NCBI GenBank assembly: GCA_012295275.1 | Contig: CM022669.1 | Location: 18,283,591 to 18,306,090, forward strand | DNA from: Chrysomallon squamiferum | Lineage: Eukaryota; Mollusca; Gastropoda; Neomphalida; Peltospiridae | DNA length: 22,500 nt | Direction of reading: 5' to 3' | Shown here: positions 1 to 8,559 of the stretch, piece by piece | Layout of the letters: each line of letters opens with the position of its first letter | Position numbering within the stretch: position 1 is the first letter of the stretch | The notes under the pieces: model-generated | Databases searched by the model: none | What the model was told of the DNA's origin: nothing | Seen by the model: the letters and a program-made list of their open reading frames with translations, nothing else | Translations under genes and position numbers: made by a program

Positions 1-62
1 ACATTAAACAAAATAATATGAAACAAAACAGAGAAATAGGTTCTTTAAACAAATTTGGTTGA

Positions 63-161
63 ATTATTATTATTATTATTATTATTATTTAAAAAGCGAT
101 GTTTTTGTAACAGATATTTTCGTACGTAAATTATTAAACCAAAAAAAAAAAAAAAAAAAAA
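63..161. repeat. (ATT)n microsatellite and A-run
   Basis: A near-perfect ATT array covers 63-90 and an uninterrupted A-run covers 141-161. Between and after them the sequence is degenerate ATC/ATT-type DNA up to about 258. The open frame here translates mainly to Tyr, Lys and Ile runs and starts at TTG, so I do not call it a gene. Confidence 0.95.
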
Positions 162-262
162 TTGATTCATTTATCATCTTTATCATTGCCATCATATTTC
201 ATATTAACAATCATCATAATTATCATTATTTTTTTATAACTGTATATCATCATCCTTAATGA

Positions 263-422
263 TTTTTTTTTTTTTATTTTGATTGTAATTTTAAAAATAT
301 TTTATCAGTGTGTTTAACAGTCACATAACAGTACATATAAAACAACATATAGATGTACAGAATGTACAAGATTATTAAACACTTGACACATTTCAAAATA
401 TTCATCTAGCTTAAACTATTTC
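263..422. repeat. Dispersed repeat, copy A
   Basis: This segment aligns with 2866-3022 in the same orientation. Both begin with a T-run, then ATTTTGATTGTAATTTT, then TTTA.CAGTCA, then AGATGTACAG, then an ATTATTA...ACACATTTCAAA-type block, and end near CTAACTTAAA or CTAGCTTAAA. Copy B lacks about 18 bases present here and has about 13 extra bases after AGATGTACAG. No coding frame or terminal repeat is visible, so it could be a small non-autonomous transposon fragment or an old local duplication. Confidence 0.7.
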
Positions 423-780
423 TAAATATCTTGTACGTAATGAAACCAGGGATGAAATATAGAACCGCTTTTAATACGCTTATGACGTTTGCATTAATGC
501 AAATGCAAATGTATATCGAAAGTATAACACTGTCAACATTTATTATTAAAATATTTTATATCCGTTATATATATACGACTTAAATAAATAATGAATTAGG
601 TATTGAAATGCATATTGAAAAATCATTGTAGTATAAGACAGTTAATTCCTATATTAAAAATAAACGTTTTATGTGAACGATTTTCTGGCTTTGAAATATT
701 CACGTAATGAAAAAAATAGCGTGCTGTTTGATATTTTTTGTTATTACTGATCCATTGTAAGATTCAATAAGTGAAGAATG
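423..780. other. Unique AT-rich non-coding DNA
   Basis: No coding frame of normal composition is present. Apart from the palindrome at 488-510, described separately, I see nothing specific. Confidence 0.6.
488..510. promoter_or_regulatory. POU/homeodomain-type palindrome with overlapping octamers
   Basis: TTTGCATTAATGCAAA at 488-503 is a perfect 16-bp palindrome. It overlaps two copies of the octamer ATGCAAAT at 497-504 and 503-510, and TAAT forms its centre. ATGCAAAT is the classical POU-domain (Oct) site and TAAT is the homeodomain core. An A+T-rich background raises the chance of such words, but a 16-bp perfect palindrome plus a second adjoining octamer is distinctive. Binding is inferred. 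Confidence 0.4.
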
Positions 781-1275
781 AATAAAGATTATACAGAATA
801 AGTAAATAAATAAAGAGGTCAATCAATAAGTAAATATAATACATGAATGGGCAAATTCAGAATAAGCTTGATGAGTAATAACAACAACAAAAATAACATC
901 AACAACAAAATAAACATAAAAAAACCAACATAAATTATTAACACATAAATAAATAAATGAATGAATAAATAAATAAATAAATAAATAAATGAATGAATAA
1001 ATAAATGAATAAATAAACAAACAAATAAACAAATAAATAAATAAATAAACAAACAAACAAACAAATAAATAAATAAATAAAACCAAATAAACTATTAAAA
1101 AAACAAACCACAACAACAACAACAACAACCAACAATGAAATTAAAACCCATAAATATATATATATAATAAAATAAATTAAAATAAAATATAACAAAACAA
1201 AGCAAACAAACAAACAAACAAACAAACCAAGCAACTAAACAAACAAATAAAAACAAACAACATAAATAAATAAAT
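781..1275. repeat. Compound (AAAT)n / (CAAA)n / (CAA)n array
   Basis: AAAT-type tetranucleotides alternate with AAAC/CAAA and GAAT variants over 947-1086. A CAA run lies near 1110-1130, a CAAA run near 1203-1230, and AAAT again before 1275. Several long minus-strand frames here read Phe-Ile-Tyr-Leu-Cys periodic peptides and are artefacts of the array. Confidence 0.95.
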
Positions 1276-1369
1276 GAAATTCCGCGACAGCGGTCGAGAA
1301 ATTCCCACGCTGCTGGAAGATGTGAGTCAACTAGCACAGAATGCAACGCGGGGGCACGGAATGGAATAA
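1274..1369 (+). CDS. Possible short ORF or exon, 31 codons
   Basis: An ATG at 1274 opens a 31-codon frame ending TAA at 1367-1369, beginning MKFRDSGREIPTLLED. The peptide has normal composition, unlike the surrounding repeat-derived frames. A perfect splice-donor word, GTGAGT, lies in the frame at 1322-1327, which would leave a 16-codon exon in phase 0. The start context is weak (T at -3) and the upstream sequence is an AAAT array. The minus strand is also open here and has an acceptor-like TCTTCCAG near 1310-1317, so strand and coding status are uncertain. I do not recognise the peptide. Confidence 0.15.
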   Translation: MKFRDSGREIPTLLEDVSQLAQNATRGHGME

Positions 1370-1560
1370 ACTTTGACTGAAATTGTTTTTAATGTCAATT
1401 TTCATATAATTATGGAGTATTTCTGAGTTCGCGTTGTGTAACGCACGTGGGAAATGTCTATGTTTGATGTCCCTGATGTCGTGAAAAAATTGTAAGGCAA
1501 CCTTTTGGCGTGTGTCAAAACACGTCACAAAGACAATCTTTGTGTCAGAATTTTCTGTTG
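1276..1560. other. Complex CpG-containing island
   Basis: The sequence changes abruptly from tetranucleotide repeat to complex DNA with many CpG dinucleotides, for example around 1281-1300 and 1345-1360, and CACGTG-like words near 1443-1450. It contains short frames on both strands, none recognisable. It is a candidate regulatory element or exon. Confidence 0.45.
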
Positions 1561-1621
1561 TTTTAATTGTAATTGTCCGGTTTGTTTTGAAGAGATTATT
1601 TTATTTATTTGTTTTTTTTGT

Positions 1622-1628
1622 GTGTTTT

Positions 1629-1664
<36 letters not shown>

Positions 1665-1734
1665 CATTGTATTTATTGTCTAGAGACATATGTATATGGT
1701 ATTTAGGTATAAATGTATGTATGTATGTATGTAT
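1622..1734. repeat. (TG)n-(AG)n compound and (TATG)n microsatellites
   Basis: TG repeats at about 1629-1646 change directly to AG repeats at about 1646-1664. A TATG tetranucleotide run follows at about 1714-1734. Confidence 0.95.
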
Positions 1735-1801
1735 GCTAGTATAAATGCATATAATTTATGTAATGATGTATATATGTATTAATGTATATAATGTGTGTGC
1801 C

Positions 1802-1805
<4 letters not shown>

Positions 1806-1882
<77 letters not shown>
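1806..1882. repeat. (TG)n microsatellite, about 77 bp
   Basis: An uninterrupted TG array of about 38 units. Alternating purine-pyrimidine DNA of this length can adopt Z-form. Both plus-strand frames over it read Cys-Val repeats. Confidence 0.98.
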
Positions 1883-1883
<1 letters not shown>

Positions 1884-1925
1884 TATTTGTTTCCAAAGAC
1901 GGATATTTTCATACTTCATACAAAA

Positions 1926-2072
1926 GTTACAAAAATTCATTGTTATTATATGTTGTTGTTAATGTTAATGTTTTTATGGTTGTTTTTATTAGTATCGTCC
2001 TCATCATCTTCTTCTTCATATTCACAATTATTATTATCATCATTATTATTATTATTATTATTATTGTTATTA
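1926..2072. repeat. Degenerate GTT/ATT/TCA trinucleotide domain
   Basis: Trinucleotide-phased GTT, ATC and TTC words end in a nearly pure ATT run at about 2027-2072. Confidence 0.85.
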
Positions 2073-2865
2073 ATGCTAGCTATCTTATTAAAATATCTAC
2101 TTTCTAAAAATGTTAATAAGTTAAAAATATAAAATTCTCCAACAATAAATGGCAACAAAACCCCCAAAACAAACATATTTTACAATCTTTTATTCAGATT
2201 TAGTTTTATATTTATTTGAACACACATACATGTTTTTGATTGCTCAAGAAAAAAAAGAAAAAAAATGAATTCATATTTTTGATTTAATTATAATTATATT
2301 CATTTATTGTATAAAAAAAACTTAACCACGATCGTTAATTTAATTTATCTAATTTTATCTGTACAAAAAAATCCCACAAAAAACCCACAAAAAAACAAAA
2401 AAAACCCCAACAAACAAAAAAAAAAACAACAAACAAACAGTAACTCTATTTTTGATAACTAAAATTTACAACTGTCATTAATTTCTTACATAATTTTTTT
2501 TTCAAAAATGTATTTAACAGTCTCGTTTTGTTTTGATATGTACATCTGTATATTTTTTTATTATTGTGTTTTTGTTTTTTATACTTACGAAGCGGAAATG
2601 CATGTCATAGTTTTTTTCATATCCGAGAATTTATGACTAAATATTCCCCTTTGTATTAATAAAAGTAATTTTAAATATTAATAATAATAAAAATATATAT
2701 AAGATAAGATAAAAATAAAAGTACGTGCTATAAACGACTGAGCTTAAACTATTTAATTATTTTTAATATACTATTCACCTCTAAAATAAATTCTTTCTCT
2801 TCCACACTGAGATAAAATAGCATAAAAACACAGATGTAGGTAATGAAAAGAAAGATTAAAGCATG
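2073..2865. other. AT-rich non-coding DNA
   Basis: Mostly unique A+T-rich sequence with an A/C-rich stretch (CAAAA and CAAC words) at about 2361-2445 and short A-runs. No gene, RNA or regulatory feature can be supported. Confidence 0.6.
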
Positions 2866-3022
2866 TTTTTTTTTTTCCATTTTGATTGTAATTTTTAAAT
2901 ATTTTATTTATGTATTTAGCAGTCATATTACATAGCTTATAGATGTACAGTATATTGTAATCTAGTCTATGCTACATTATTAGATACACGAAACATTTCA
3001 AATTATGCACCTAACTTAAAAT
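2866..3022. repeat. Dispersed repeat, copy B
   Basis: Diverged second copy of 263-422 in direct orientation. Shared landmarks are the T-run, ATTTTGATTGTAATTTT, AGATGTACAG at 2941-2950 and the ACATTTCAAA block near 2992-3001. It runs into an AAAT array just past its 3' end, whereas copy A continues into unique DNA. Confidence 0.7.
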
Positions 3023-3026
3023 GTTA

Positions 3027-3290
3027 GCAAGGTTTAATAAGTAAGTAAATAAATAAATAAATAAATAAAAAATAAATAAATAAAATAATAAATAAATAAA
3101 ATAATAAATAAATAAAAATAAATCAACATCAATAAATAGATAACTAAATAAATGAATGAATAAATGAATAATGAAAATTATAAATGAATGATATATAAAT
3201 AAATATTTAAAAAAACAACAACCGCAAATAAATAAATATAAACTAAATCAATTTATTTTTATATAAATAAATAAAAAGTAAATACATCAA
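3027..3290. repeat. (AAAT)n array, degenerate downstream
   Basis: Nearly pure AAAT units cover about 3041-3118. They then decay into AAAT, AATG and ATAA variants up to about 3290. Confidence 0.92.
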
Positions 3291-3849
3291 TAACTAACTG
3301 AAATAATATAAAAACACAATGAAAGCCATACACATTTACGGGCAATTTATATAAACAAATGTATCACGTAGGCAGAAACAATTAACACTGACATGCATTT
3401 TATTTTTTTGTTTTACATAAACATATTCGGGTATATAATAATTTTATATGCCATACGTATAAAAACCTTAGAACTAACATTATTTTTATAGCCTATGAAC
3501 ATTTAAAATTTAACGACGTAATAGATGTATATATATGTGGAATAACAGATTACTGTTTTAAGATATCAGCTTTAACCTGCCAAGGTTAGAATGTCCAATG
3601 CAATGAGGCTAATGCTAATAATTTAAGATATTTATTTATTTATTTAATTTATGTAGTCATTAATAATACAAAAAAACAAAAGAATTAACTATTTTTTTTC
3701 TCTACTAGCATACCTCGACAGTTGAAAATTTAGGCGTATTGATTTCGTTATCGCGTAAAAAAAAAAACTATACGTCAAAACGAAATAGTTCCTAAATAGG
3801 AACAATTTATTTGTTATTTTTACAGATCAGGAATTAAATTCTAAAGGAG
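3291..3849. other. Unique AT-rich non-coding DNA
   Basis: Complex but A+T-rich sequence with a short TTTA run near 3632-3648 and an A-run at about 3758-3768. Nothing else is supported. Confidence 0.55.
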
Positions 3850-3921
3850 TAACTTTGAACACTATATGTGTAAATAACTTTGAACACTATGTGTAAATAA
3901 CTTTGAACACTATATGTGTAA
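3850..3921. repeat. Minisatellite, 25-bp unit x 3
   Basis: Three head-to-tail copies of a unit built on AACTTTGAACACTAT: 3850-3874 (25 bp), 3875-3897 (23 bp, lacking one AT) and 3898-3921 (24 bp). The copies are otherwise nearly identical, which suggests recent slippage or unequal exchange. Confidence 0.95.
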
Positions 3922-4380
3922 GTTATTTGTCGCTGTAAAACTAATTCCGTAACTTTAGTATTCTTATGTTATTTAATATGCACGTTTTATTTGACAAAAT
4001 TATTGTTAAAAATGATAAAATAAAATGCAATGAAAAAGAATGGTAAAAGAATAAATCAAAATCAAATTAACGGTTAAACAAACAAACAACACCAAAAACC
4101 AACAAAAAAACAACAACAGATCTTTCTAAAAACAAATGTAAAAAGAAAAAAACAAAAAGAAATAACAAAAACAACAACAAACAAACAAAACAAAACAAAG
4201 CAATATAAAAATCCATACAACAAAAACTACAACAGCAGTTGAAAAATAATAATTTTTAAAAATACTATTAGTAGTAATAACACCAACAACTATGAGTTAA
4301 AATTCAAAAAAAGACTAAAAATATTATTATAACAAAAAAAACCTAGCAAACAAACAAACAAATAAATAACGCAAATAAAA
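3922..4380. repeat. A/C-rich low-complexity DNA
   Basis: Unique A+T-rich DNA to about 4065 passes into a strand-asymmetric A/C-rich block (CAAA, CAAC, AAAAC words) at about 4070-4375, with almost no G or T in many stretches. Confidence 0.75.
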
Positions 4381-4419
4381 TGTGATTTATCAAAAATAAT
4401 AATAAATAATAAATTATAA

Positions 4420-4570
4420 ATAATGAGTATTAAAGAAAGAAGAAAATAAAGAAGAAGAAATGAAAAGGTATGAAAAAGAAAATGAAGAAAAAAGTAGCAC
4501 AATAGAGAAGAAAAAGAATAAGAAAAAGAAAAAGAAAAATAACAAAAGAAGAAAAAAAAAAAAAAAGTGT
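4420..4570. repeat. Purine-rich (GAA/GAAAA) tract
   Basis: The plus strand is almost all A and G (AAGAAG, GAAAA and AAAAAG words) and ends in an A-run at about 4552-4566. The minus strand reads Phe/Ser/Leu runs, a translated repeat. Confidence 0.85.
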
Positions 4571-4590
4571 TTTGTGATTTGACCAATTTT

Positions 4591-4775
4591 TTTTATTATA
4601 TTAAAAAAAAAAAAAATACAGATTTTTATGTTATATTTTATTATATTTTTAAAAATATATACTTTTTTCGATCATCATTTTTATTATATTTTTTAAAATT
4701 TTGTGTTTTTTGGGTATCATATTCATTTTAGTTTAAGACTATATTATATGCTTTGTCATCGTATTTTATTATATT
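4591..4775. repeat. Cryptic tandem repeat, period about 43-45 bp
   Basis: The word TTTTATTATATT recurs at 4591-4602, 4636-4647, 4679-4690 and 4764-4775. Spacings are 45, 43 and 85 bp, the last close to twice 43, as if one copy has decayed. Copies 3 and 4 also share TCATC upstream of the word. A/T runs fill the rest of each unit. Confidence 0.6.
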
Positions 4776-4839
4776 TAAAAAAAAAAAAAATATATATATA
4801 TATTTTTTGTGTAATAGCGATACGGAATATATTGAACTT

Positions 4840-5010
4840 TTCTTAACACAAGAAACTTATGACAGAAAACTTTGCTGATGGTGAATTTATTGTAGATGAG
4901 GTAGATTCACTTTAAACTCAACTCAGGTTCTTTCGCATCCGTATCGTTGTCATACGACAATATTCGTTTACCAGCGTCAACGTATTTCAAGGTTTTTCTC
5001 GTTTGTTTTA
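4840..5010. other. Small complex island
   Basis: About 170 bp of non-repetitive sequence with several CpGs sits between A/T-rich repeats. The minus strand is open across it, ending KTLKYVDAGKRILSYD and further acidic residues before a stop at 4907-4909. The upstream part of that frame is repeat-encoded Phe runs, so a gene is not supported. Confidence 0.3.
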
Positions 5011-5040
5011 TTTTATTTGTAAAAGTAGGAGAAGACAAAG

Positions 5041-5184
5041 AATAAAAAAAAAAAAAAAAAAAAAAACCAACAAACACCTCCTTAACAAAACTAAATAAGA
5101 ACAAAACAAAACAACAAAAAAAAAAAAAAAAATCGATAATAAAACAACAAACTCCCTCCTCTCCCAAAAACAATACCAAAGTAA

Positions 5185-5223
<39 letters not shown>

Positions 5224-5300
5224 ATTATAAAACTAAAAGCAAAAAGCTAAAAGAAAAAAAGAAAAAGAAAAAGAAATTAAAAAGAAAAACAAAGAAAGAA
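5041..5300. repeat. A-runs and (AAAT)n microsatellite
   Basis: A-runs at about 5042-5066 and 5116-5131, an almost perfect AAAT array at about 5182-5226, then A/G-rich DNA to about 5300. Confidence 0.93.
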
Positions 5301-5399
5301 TTGTGCTTCTGTTCTTGTAAATGAGTAAGTGTATGTATATGTGTGAATTTTGCATGAATATGCATGTTTTTAATTTAACAGTGATACAATGTGTAAGTT

Positions 5400-5965
5400 A
5401 TTTGAATATTATTATATTAGTATTAGTAGCAGCAACAGCAGAAAAAGTAGTGGTAGTGACGTTGGTAGAAATGGAGTAATCACAGAGGTAGTAGTAGTTG
5501 TTGTTGTTGTTGTAGTAGTAGTAGTAGTAATAAAAGTAATAATGGTAGTTGTAGTAGTAGTAGTACTAGTAGTACTAGTAGTAATAATAATAATAATAAT
5601 GATAGTGGTTACAAATGGTAGCATTAGTGGTAGTTGTAGTAGTAGTAGCAGTAGTAGTTTTAGTTGTATTAGTGATGCCATTAATAGTATTAGTATTAGT
5701 ACTATTAGTGATAGTAATAAAGTAATTATTATTAATAGTAGTATTGGATGTAATAATAATAGCAGTGGTAATTGTAATAGTAGTAGTAATAATATTGCTA
5801 GTAGCAGTAGTAGTAGTAGTAATGGTGGTGTTAGTAGTTATTATTAATGATGTCGTTGTTATTGCTAATGTAACTGTTATTATTATAATTATTATTATTA
5901 TTATTATTATCGTTATTATTATTATTGTTATTATTATTATTGTTATTATTATTATTATTTTGTCT
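5400..5965. repeat. Large degenerate AGT/GTT/ATT trinucleotide domain
   Basis: About 565 bp in which the plus strand is almost free of C and is made of three-base words such as AGT, GTT, ATT and GGT, kept largely in one phase. Subregions are purer: GTT then AGT at about 5490-5530, AAT at 5581-5600, AGT at 5635-5660, ATT at 5880-5960. The phase keeps one frame open for 152 codons of Val, Ser and Ile runs. The matching minus frame is open too, which argues for slippage plus point mutation and not a protein. Confidence 0.92.
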
Positions 5966-6473
5966 TTTCTTTATTTTCATTCACGTCCACATTTAAATAA
6001 TAATTATAGGAAAAACAAACACGGTTCTTGTTAATATTATTTTTGTTCCTGACTCCAATACGTCGACACTGATAACTTAATTAACCGATTCATCAATCAT
6101 TACTGATTTGTCATTTCTCAATAGTTTGGGGTTTTGTGGCGAAAAAAAAAAAAAAAAGGTATTCTGAAGAGAAAAAGAAAAATAACGGAACCCATTACAC
6201 CTTTTACGCTTTTTAGTTACCGTTGTGTGACAAAACCATACAAGGAAAATTACTCGTCTAGATTACCTAATCCCCCATCAGTGATTAGCAATTGTTGGAA
6301 CCAATATTGAAAAAAAAAATGACACCTTATTTATTTCATAGTCATTATTTACAGGCAGGAAATATGCCATTTCACATCGTAACAAATGGAAATTAGTTTT
6401 CGTATAATTATTTGTTAAAAATCCGAAAAAGAAATATCAAATATGCAAGGTGTTGGGCTTAGATCTAAATGGG

Positions 6474-6475
<2 letters not shown>
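5966..6475. other. Unique AT-rich non-coding DNA
   Basis: Complex sequence with an A-run at about 6142-6157. No coding or RNA feature is supported. Confidence 0.55.
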
Positions 6476-6529
<54 letters not shown>

Positions 6530-6541
6530 AAAAAAAAAAAA
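6476..6541. repeat. (GA)n microsatellite followed by A-run
   Basis: About 24 uninterrupted AG units run directly into 17 A residues at 6525-6541. This is pure polypurine, hence capable of triplex (H-DNA) formation. Confidence 0.97.
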
Positions 6542-6589
6542 GGATTATGGTAAATATAATTAAAGACTAATTTGCATATAGTATTGAGG

Positions 6590-6830
6590 TATCTTGACGC
6601 AACACAATGTGCCCATCGGCAGCTATTCGATTTCGTCTGTGGGAAAAAGCGAGGGGTTAGAAGAGGGGCCACGGCTTTTTTGTGGCTTTGTGGTTAATGA
6701 ACCTTTTGCCAATGTGGCAGGCTTGATGTATGAAATAATTAGAAAAAATCACAAAGGATTGCAAAATATAACTTTACAGAGTTTTGATGCCCGTGTCTAT
6801 CATAACGTTACGATCTTTTAACATGTTTCT
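6590..6830. other. Complex island with open plus frame
   Basis: Non-repetitive sequence with normal codon-like composition. The plus frame is open from about 6594 (a TTG, not ATG) to a stop at 6819-6821, reading 75 residues of mixed composition (for example GLMYEIIRKNHKGLQNI in the second half). There is no strong ATG, no clear splice site and no family I recognise. It may be an exon, a decayed element or a regulatory island. Confidence 0.3.
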
Positions 6831-6840
6831 TTATTCGCGA

Positions 6841-6945
6841 TCGGTTAAAAAAAAGAAAAAGAAGAAAAAAAAAAAAAGAATTAGAAAATATTTTTCGTTT
6901 CATTGCGGTTGATAATGTGCATTTGGTTCCAGCGCGCTGCAACAT
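6841..6945. other. A/G-rich tract and short unique DNA
   Basis: An A/G-rich tract at about 6847-6880, then unique sequence leading into the next island. Confidence 0.6.
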
Positions 6946-7110
6946 GTGACAAATGAAGGTCTCACCGCTCACCGTTACGGCCCGATATCGACGTCTGGCG
7001 ATTCACGTGCGCTTTGGCGCAATGCACGCGACATACAACAACCGCAAACTGCGCCTTTCGGTGCATTTATTCCCCGCGTTGATGTTGTGAAAAATGTCAC
7101 AAAAAATTTC
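6946..7110. other. CpG-rich island
   Basis: One of the most CpG-dense stretches in the window, with CGAC, CACGTG-like and GCGC words and GACGTC at 6990-6995. Two plus frames are open across it: one from an ATG at 6953 to a stop at 7088-7090 (45 codons), the other through the whole island into the A-run. With two frames open together, coding status cannot be decided. A promoter or enhancer role fits equally well. Confidence 0.4.
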
Positions 7111-7137
7111 ATATCGATTACACTAAAGAAAATTATG

Positions 7138-7163
7138 AAAAAAAAAAAAAAAAAAAAAAAAAA
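7138..7163. repeat. A-run, about 26 bp
   Basis: Uninterrupted A homopolymer just downstream of the CpG-rich island. Confidence 0.98.
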
Positions 7164-7960
7164 CCATATTGTTAATGTACTCGTTTCGTGAAAAGGTATT
7201 ACAGAGAAATTGTTTTTTAAATGAAACCTGTCAAATACTTGAGCGATTCTGAAACAATATTGTTTTATTTTCGAAAATAGCTCTCAGAATTTACGAACAT
7301 TATTTGGGATATTATTATTATTATTTTTTATTTTGTATCAATTATTATTATTTTTTTTTTTTCCCCATGTATCTCTAACACATGAAAACAAGAAAATGTT
7401 TTCCCAACAAAAAGTCACACTGAGTTTACGTAATTTTAAAGAAAATGTTATTTAATTACAAAGGTGTTATTGACTTGTATGAGAGAGGTGTTTGCGGTTA
7501 TTCACTGAGAATTGTGCACAAAAAAAGAAGAAATTAGAATGTCATTATTTGATTTCAGATGAAACATTAACAATACAGATCTTTTCTACGTTTGAGAATA
7601 AGTTTGAATGAGGTATATTCTGAGAATGTAGAATCAAACGTTCTTTTAGGTTACGTGACTGCAAGGAAATTTTACTTAAAAACGTAAGCAGGATTTTTCT
7701 TTGTTTGACAGGAATGTTGCTTTCTTAAGAGATATGTCAGTAACGTATATTTATGTACGCATGTGAACTGATAAAGCTAGAATTACCGATGGCGAAGATG
7801 ATGTTCATAATGACGATGAATGTTGATGAAGAGGATTTTCGAGAATAATGAGAGTTCAATTTGAAAAAATGTTTGTACAATAAGTAATACTGTATTTAGA
7901 AAATGCCAGTGATGGTGATAATAATGATCATTCGTTCTGGGTAGAAAAGGGTTTTCTGTT
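7164..7960. other. Unique AT-rich non-coding DNA
   Basis: About 800 bp of mainly complex A+T-rich sequence with short ATT and T runs near 7311-7363 and GAT/AAT words near 7795-7930. I see no gene or recognised element in it. Confidence 0.55.
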
Positions 7961-7965
7961 TCTAC

Positions 7966-7969
7966 GAAA

Positions 7970-8020
<51 letters not shown>

Positions 8021-8045
8021 ACAAACAAACAAACAAACAAAAAAA
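7966..8045. repeat. (AAAT)n then (CAAA)n microsatellite
   Basis: About 14 perfect AAAT units at 7966-8022 switch to about 6 CAAA units ending near 8045. The same AAAT-to-CAAA switch is seen near 1000-1060 and 12590-12775. Confidence 0.97.
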
Positions 8046-8059
8046 TAACAACAGACAGT

Positions 8060-8545
8060 CAGTTTTCTTTACAATTATCTTTTCCTTTATTATTTTATTT
8101 TAATTTTAATTTTAATTTTTTTTCTCCTTCTGCTTCTTCTGTATCTTCTCTTGTTTTTTTCTTGTTTTTTCTTTATTATAGACTACTTCTACAATATTTT
8201 CTTCTTTGATTTAACCTTGCTCTTCTTCTTCACCATCTTTTTATTTCATTACCTTTTTTCTTTTTTTATTATAATCTATCTTCTTCTTCTTCTTCTTCGT
8301 TACCTTCTTATTGTTATTAACTTTCTCTTTGGTATCTTTTTTGTTGTCATGAATTCCCTCACTCTCCTCTTTTTTACTTCATCAGTCCTTTTCTTGTTTG
8401 TAGTTCATGATCATCATCGTCACCATCACCATCATCATCATCATCATTTTCATCCACATCATCATCATCGTCTTCTTCTTCTTCTTTTTCTTCTTCTCCT
8501 TCACCTTCACAATCCAGTCTTCCTCTTCTTTTTCTTCTTTAATTA
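8060..8545. repeat. Long pyrimidine-rich domain with (CTT)n and (CAT)n
   Basis: The plus strand is strongly T/C-biased for about 490 bp. A CTT run lies at 8281-8298, CAT/CAC runs at about 8408-8450, and CTT again at about 8470-8500. The plus frame of 131 codons reads Phe, Leu and His runs and is a translated repeat. Long polypurine-polypyrimidine DNA is triplex-prone. Confidence 0.88.
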
Positions 8546-8559
8546 AAGCACGCCAGTAA

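Noticed and set aside
819-1346. Overlapping minus-strand frames of 81-101 codons rich in Phe, Ile, Leu, Tyr and Cys, looking like membrane segments
   Set aside because: They are AAAT/CAAA arrays read in several frames; the hydrophobicity is a property of the repeat.
2511-2560. Possible third copy of the dispersed repeat (TGTATTTAACAGTC and a nearby TGTACATCTGTATATT)
   Set aside because: Only one 14-base word aligns well and the order of other blocks is not kept.
3914-5404. Shared 16-mer ATGTGTAAGTTATTTG at 3914-3929 and 5389-5404
   Set aside because: No similarity on either side; an isolated match in A+T-rich DNA is not enough to call a repeat.
5389-6034. Long plus-strand frames with Val, Ser and Ile runs
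   Set aside because: Derived from the phase-keeping trinucleotide domain. The opposite strand is open as well and no non-repeat domain is present.
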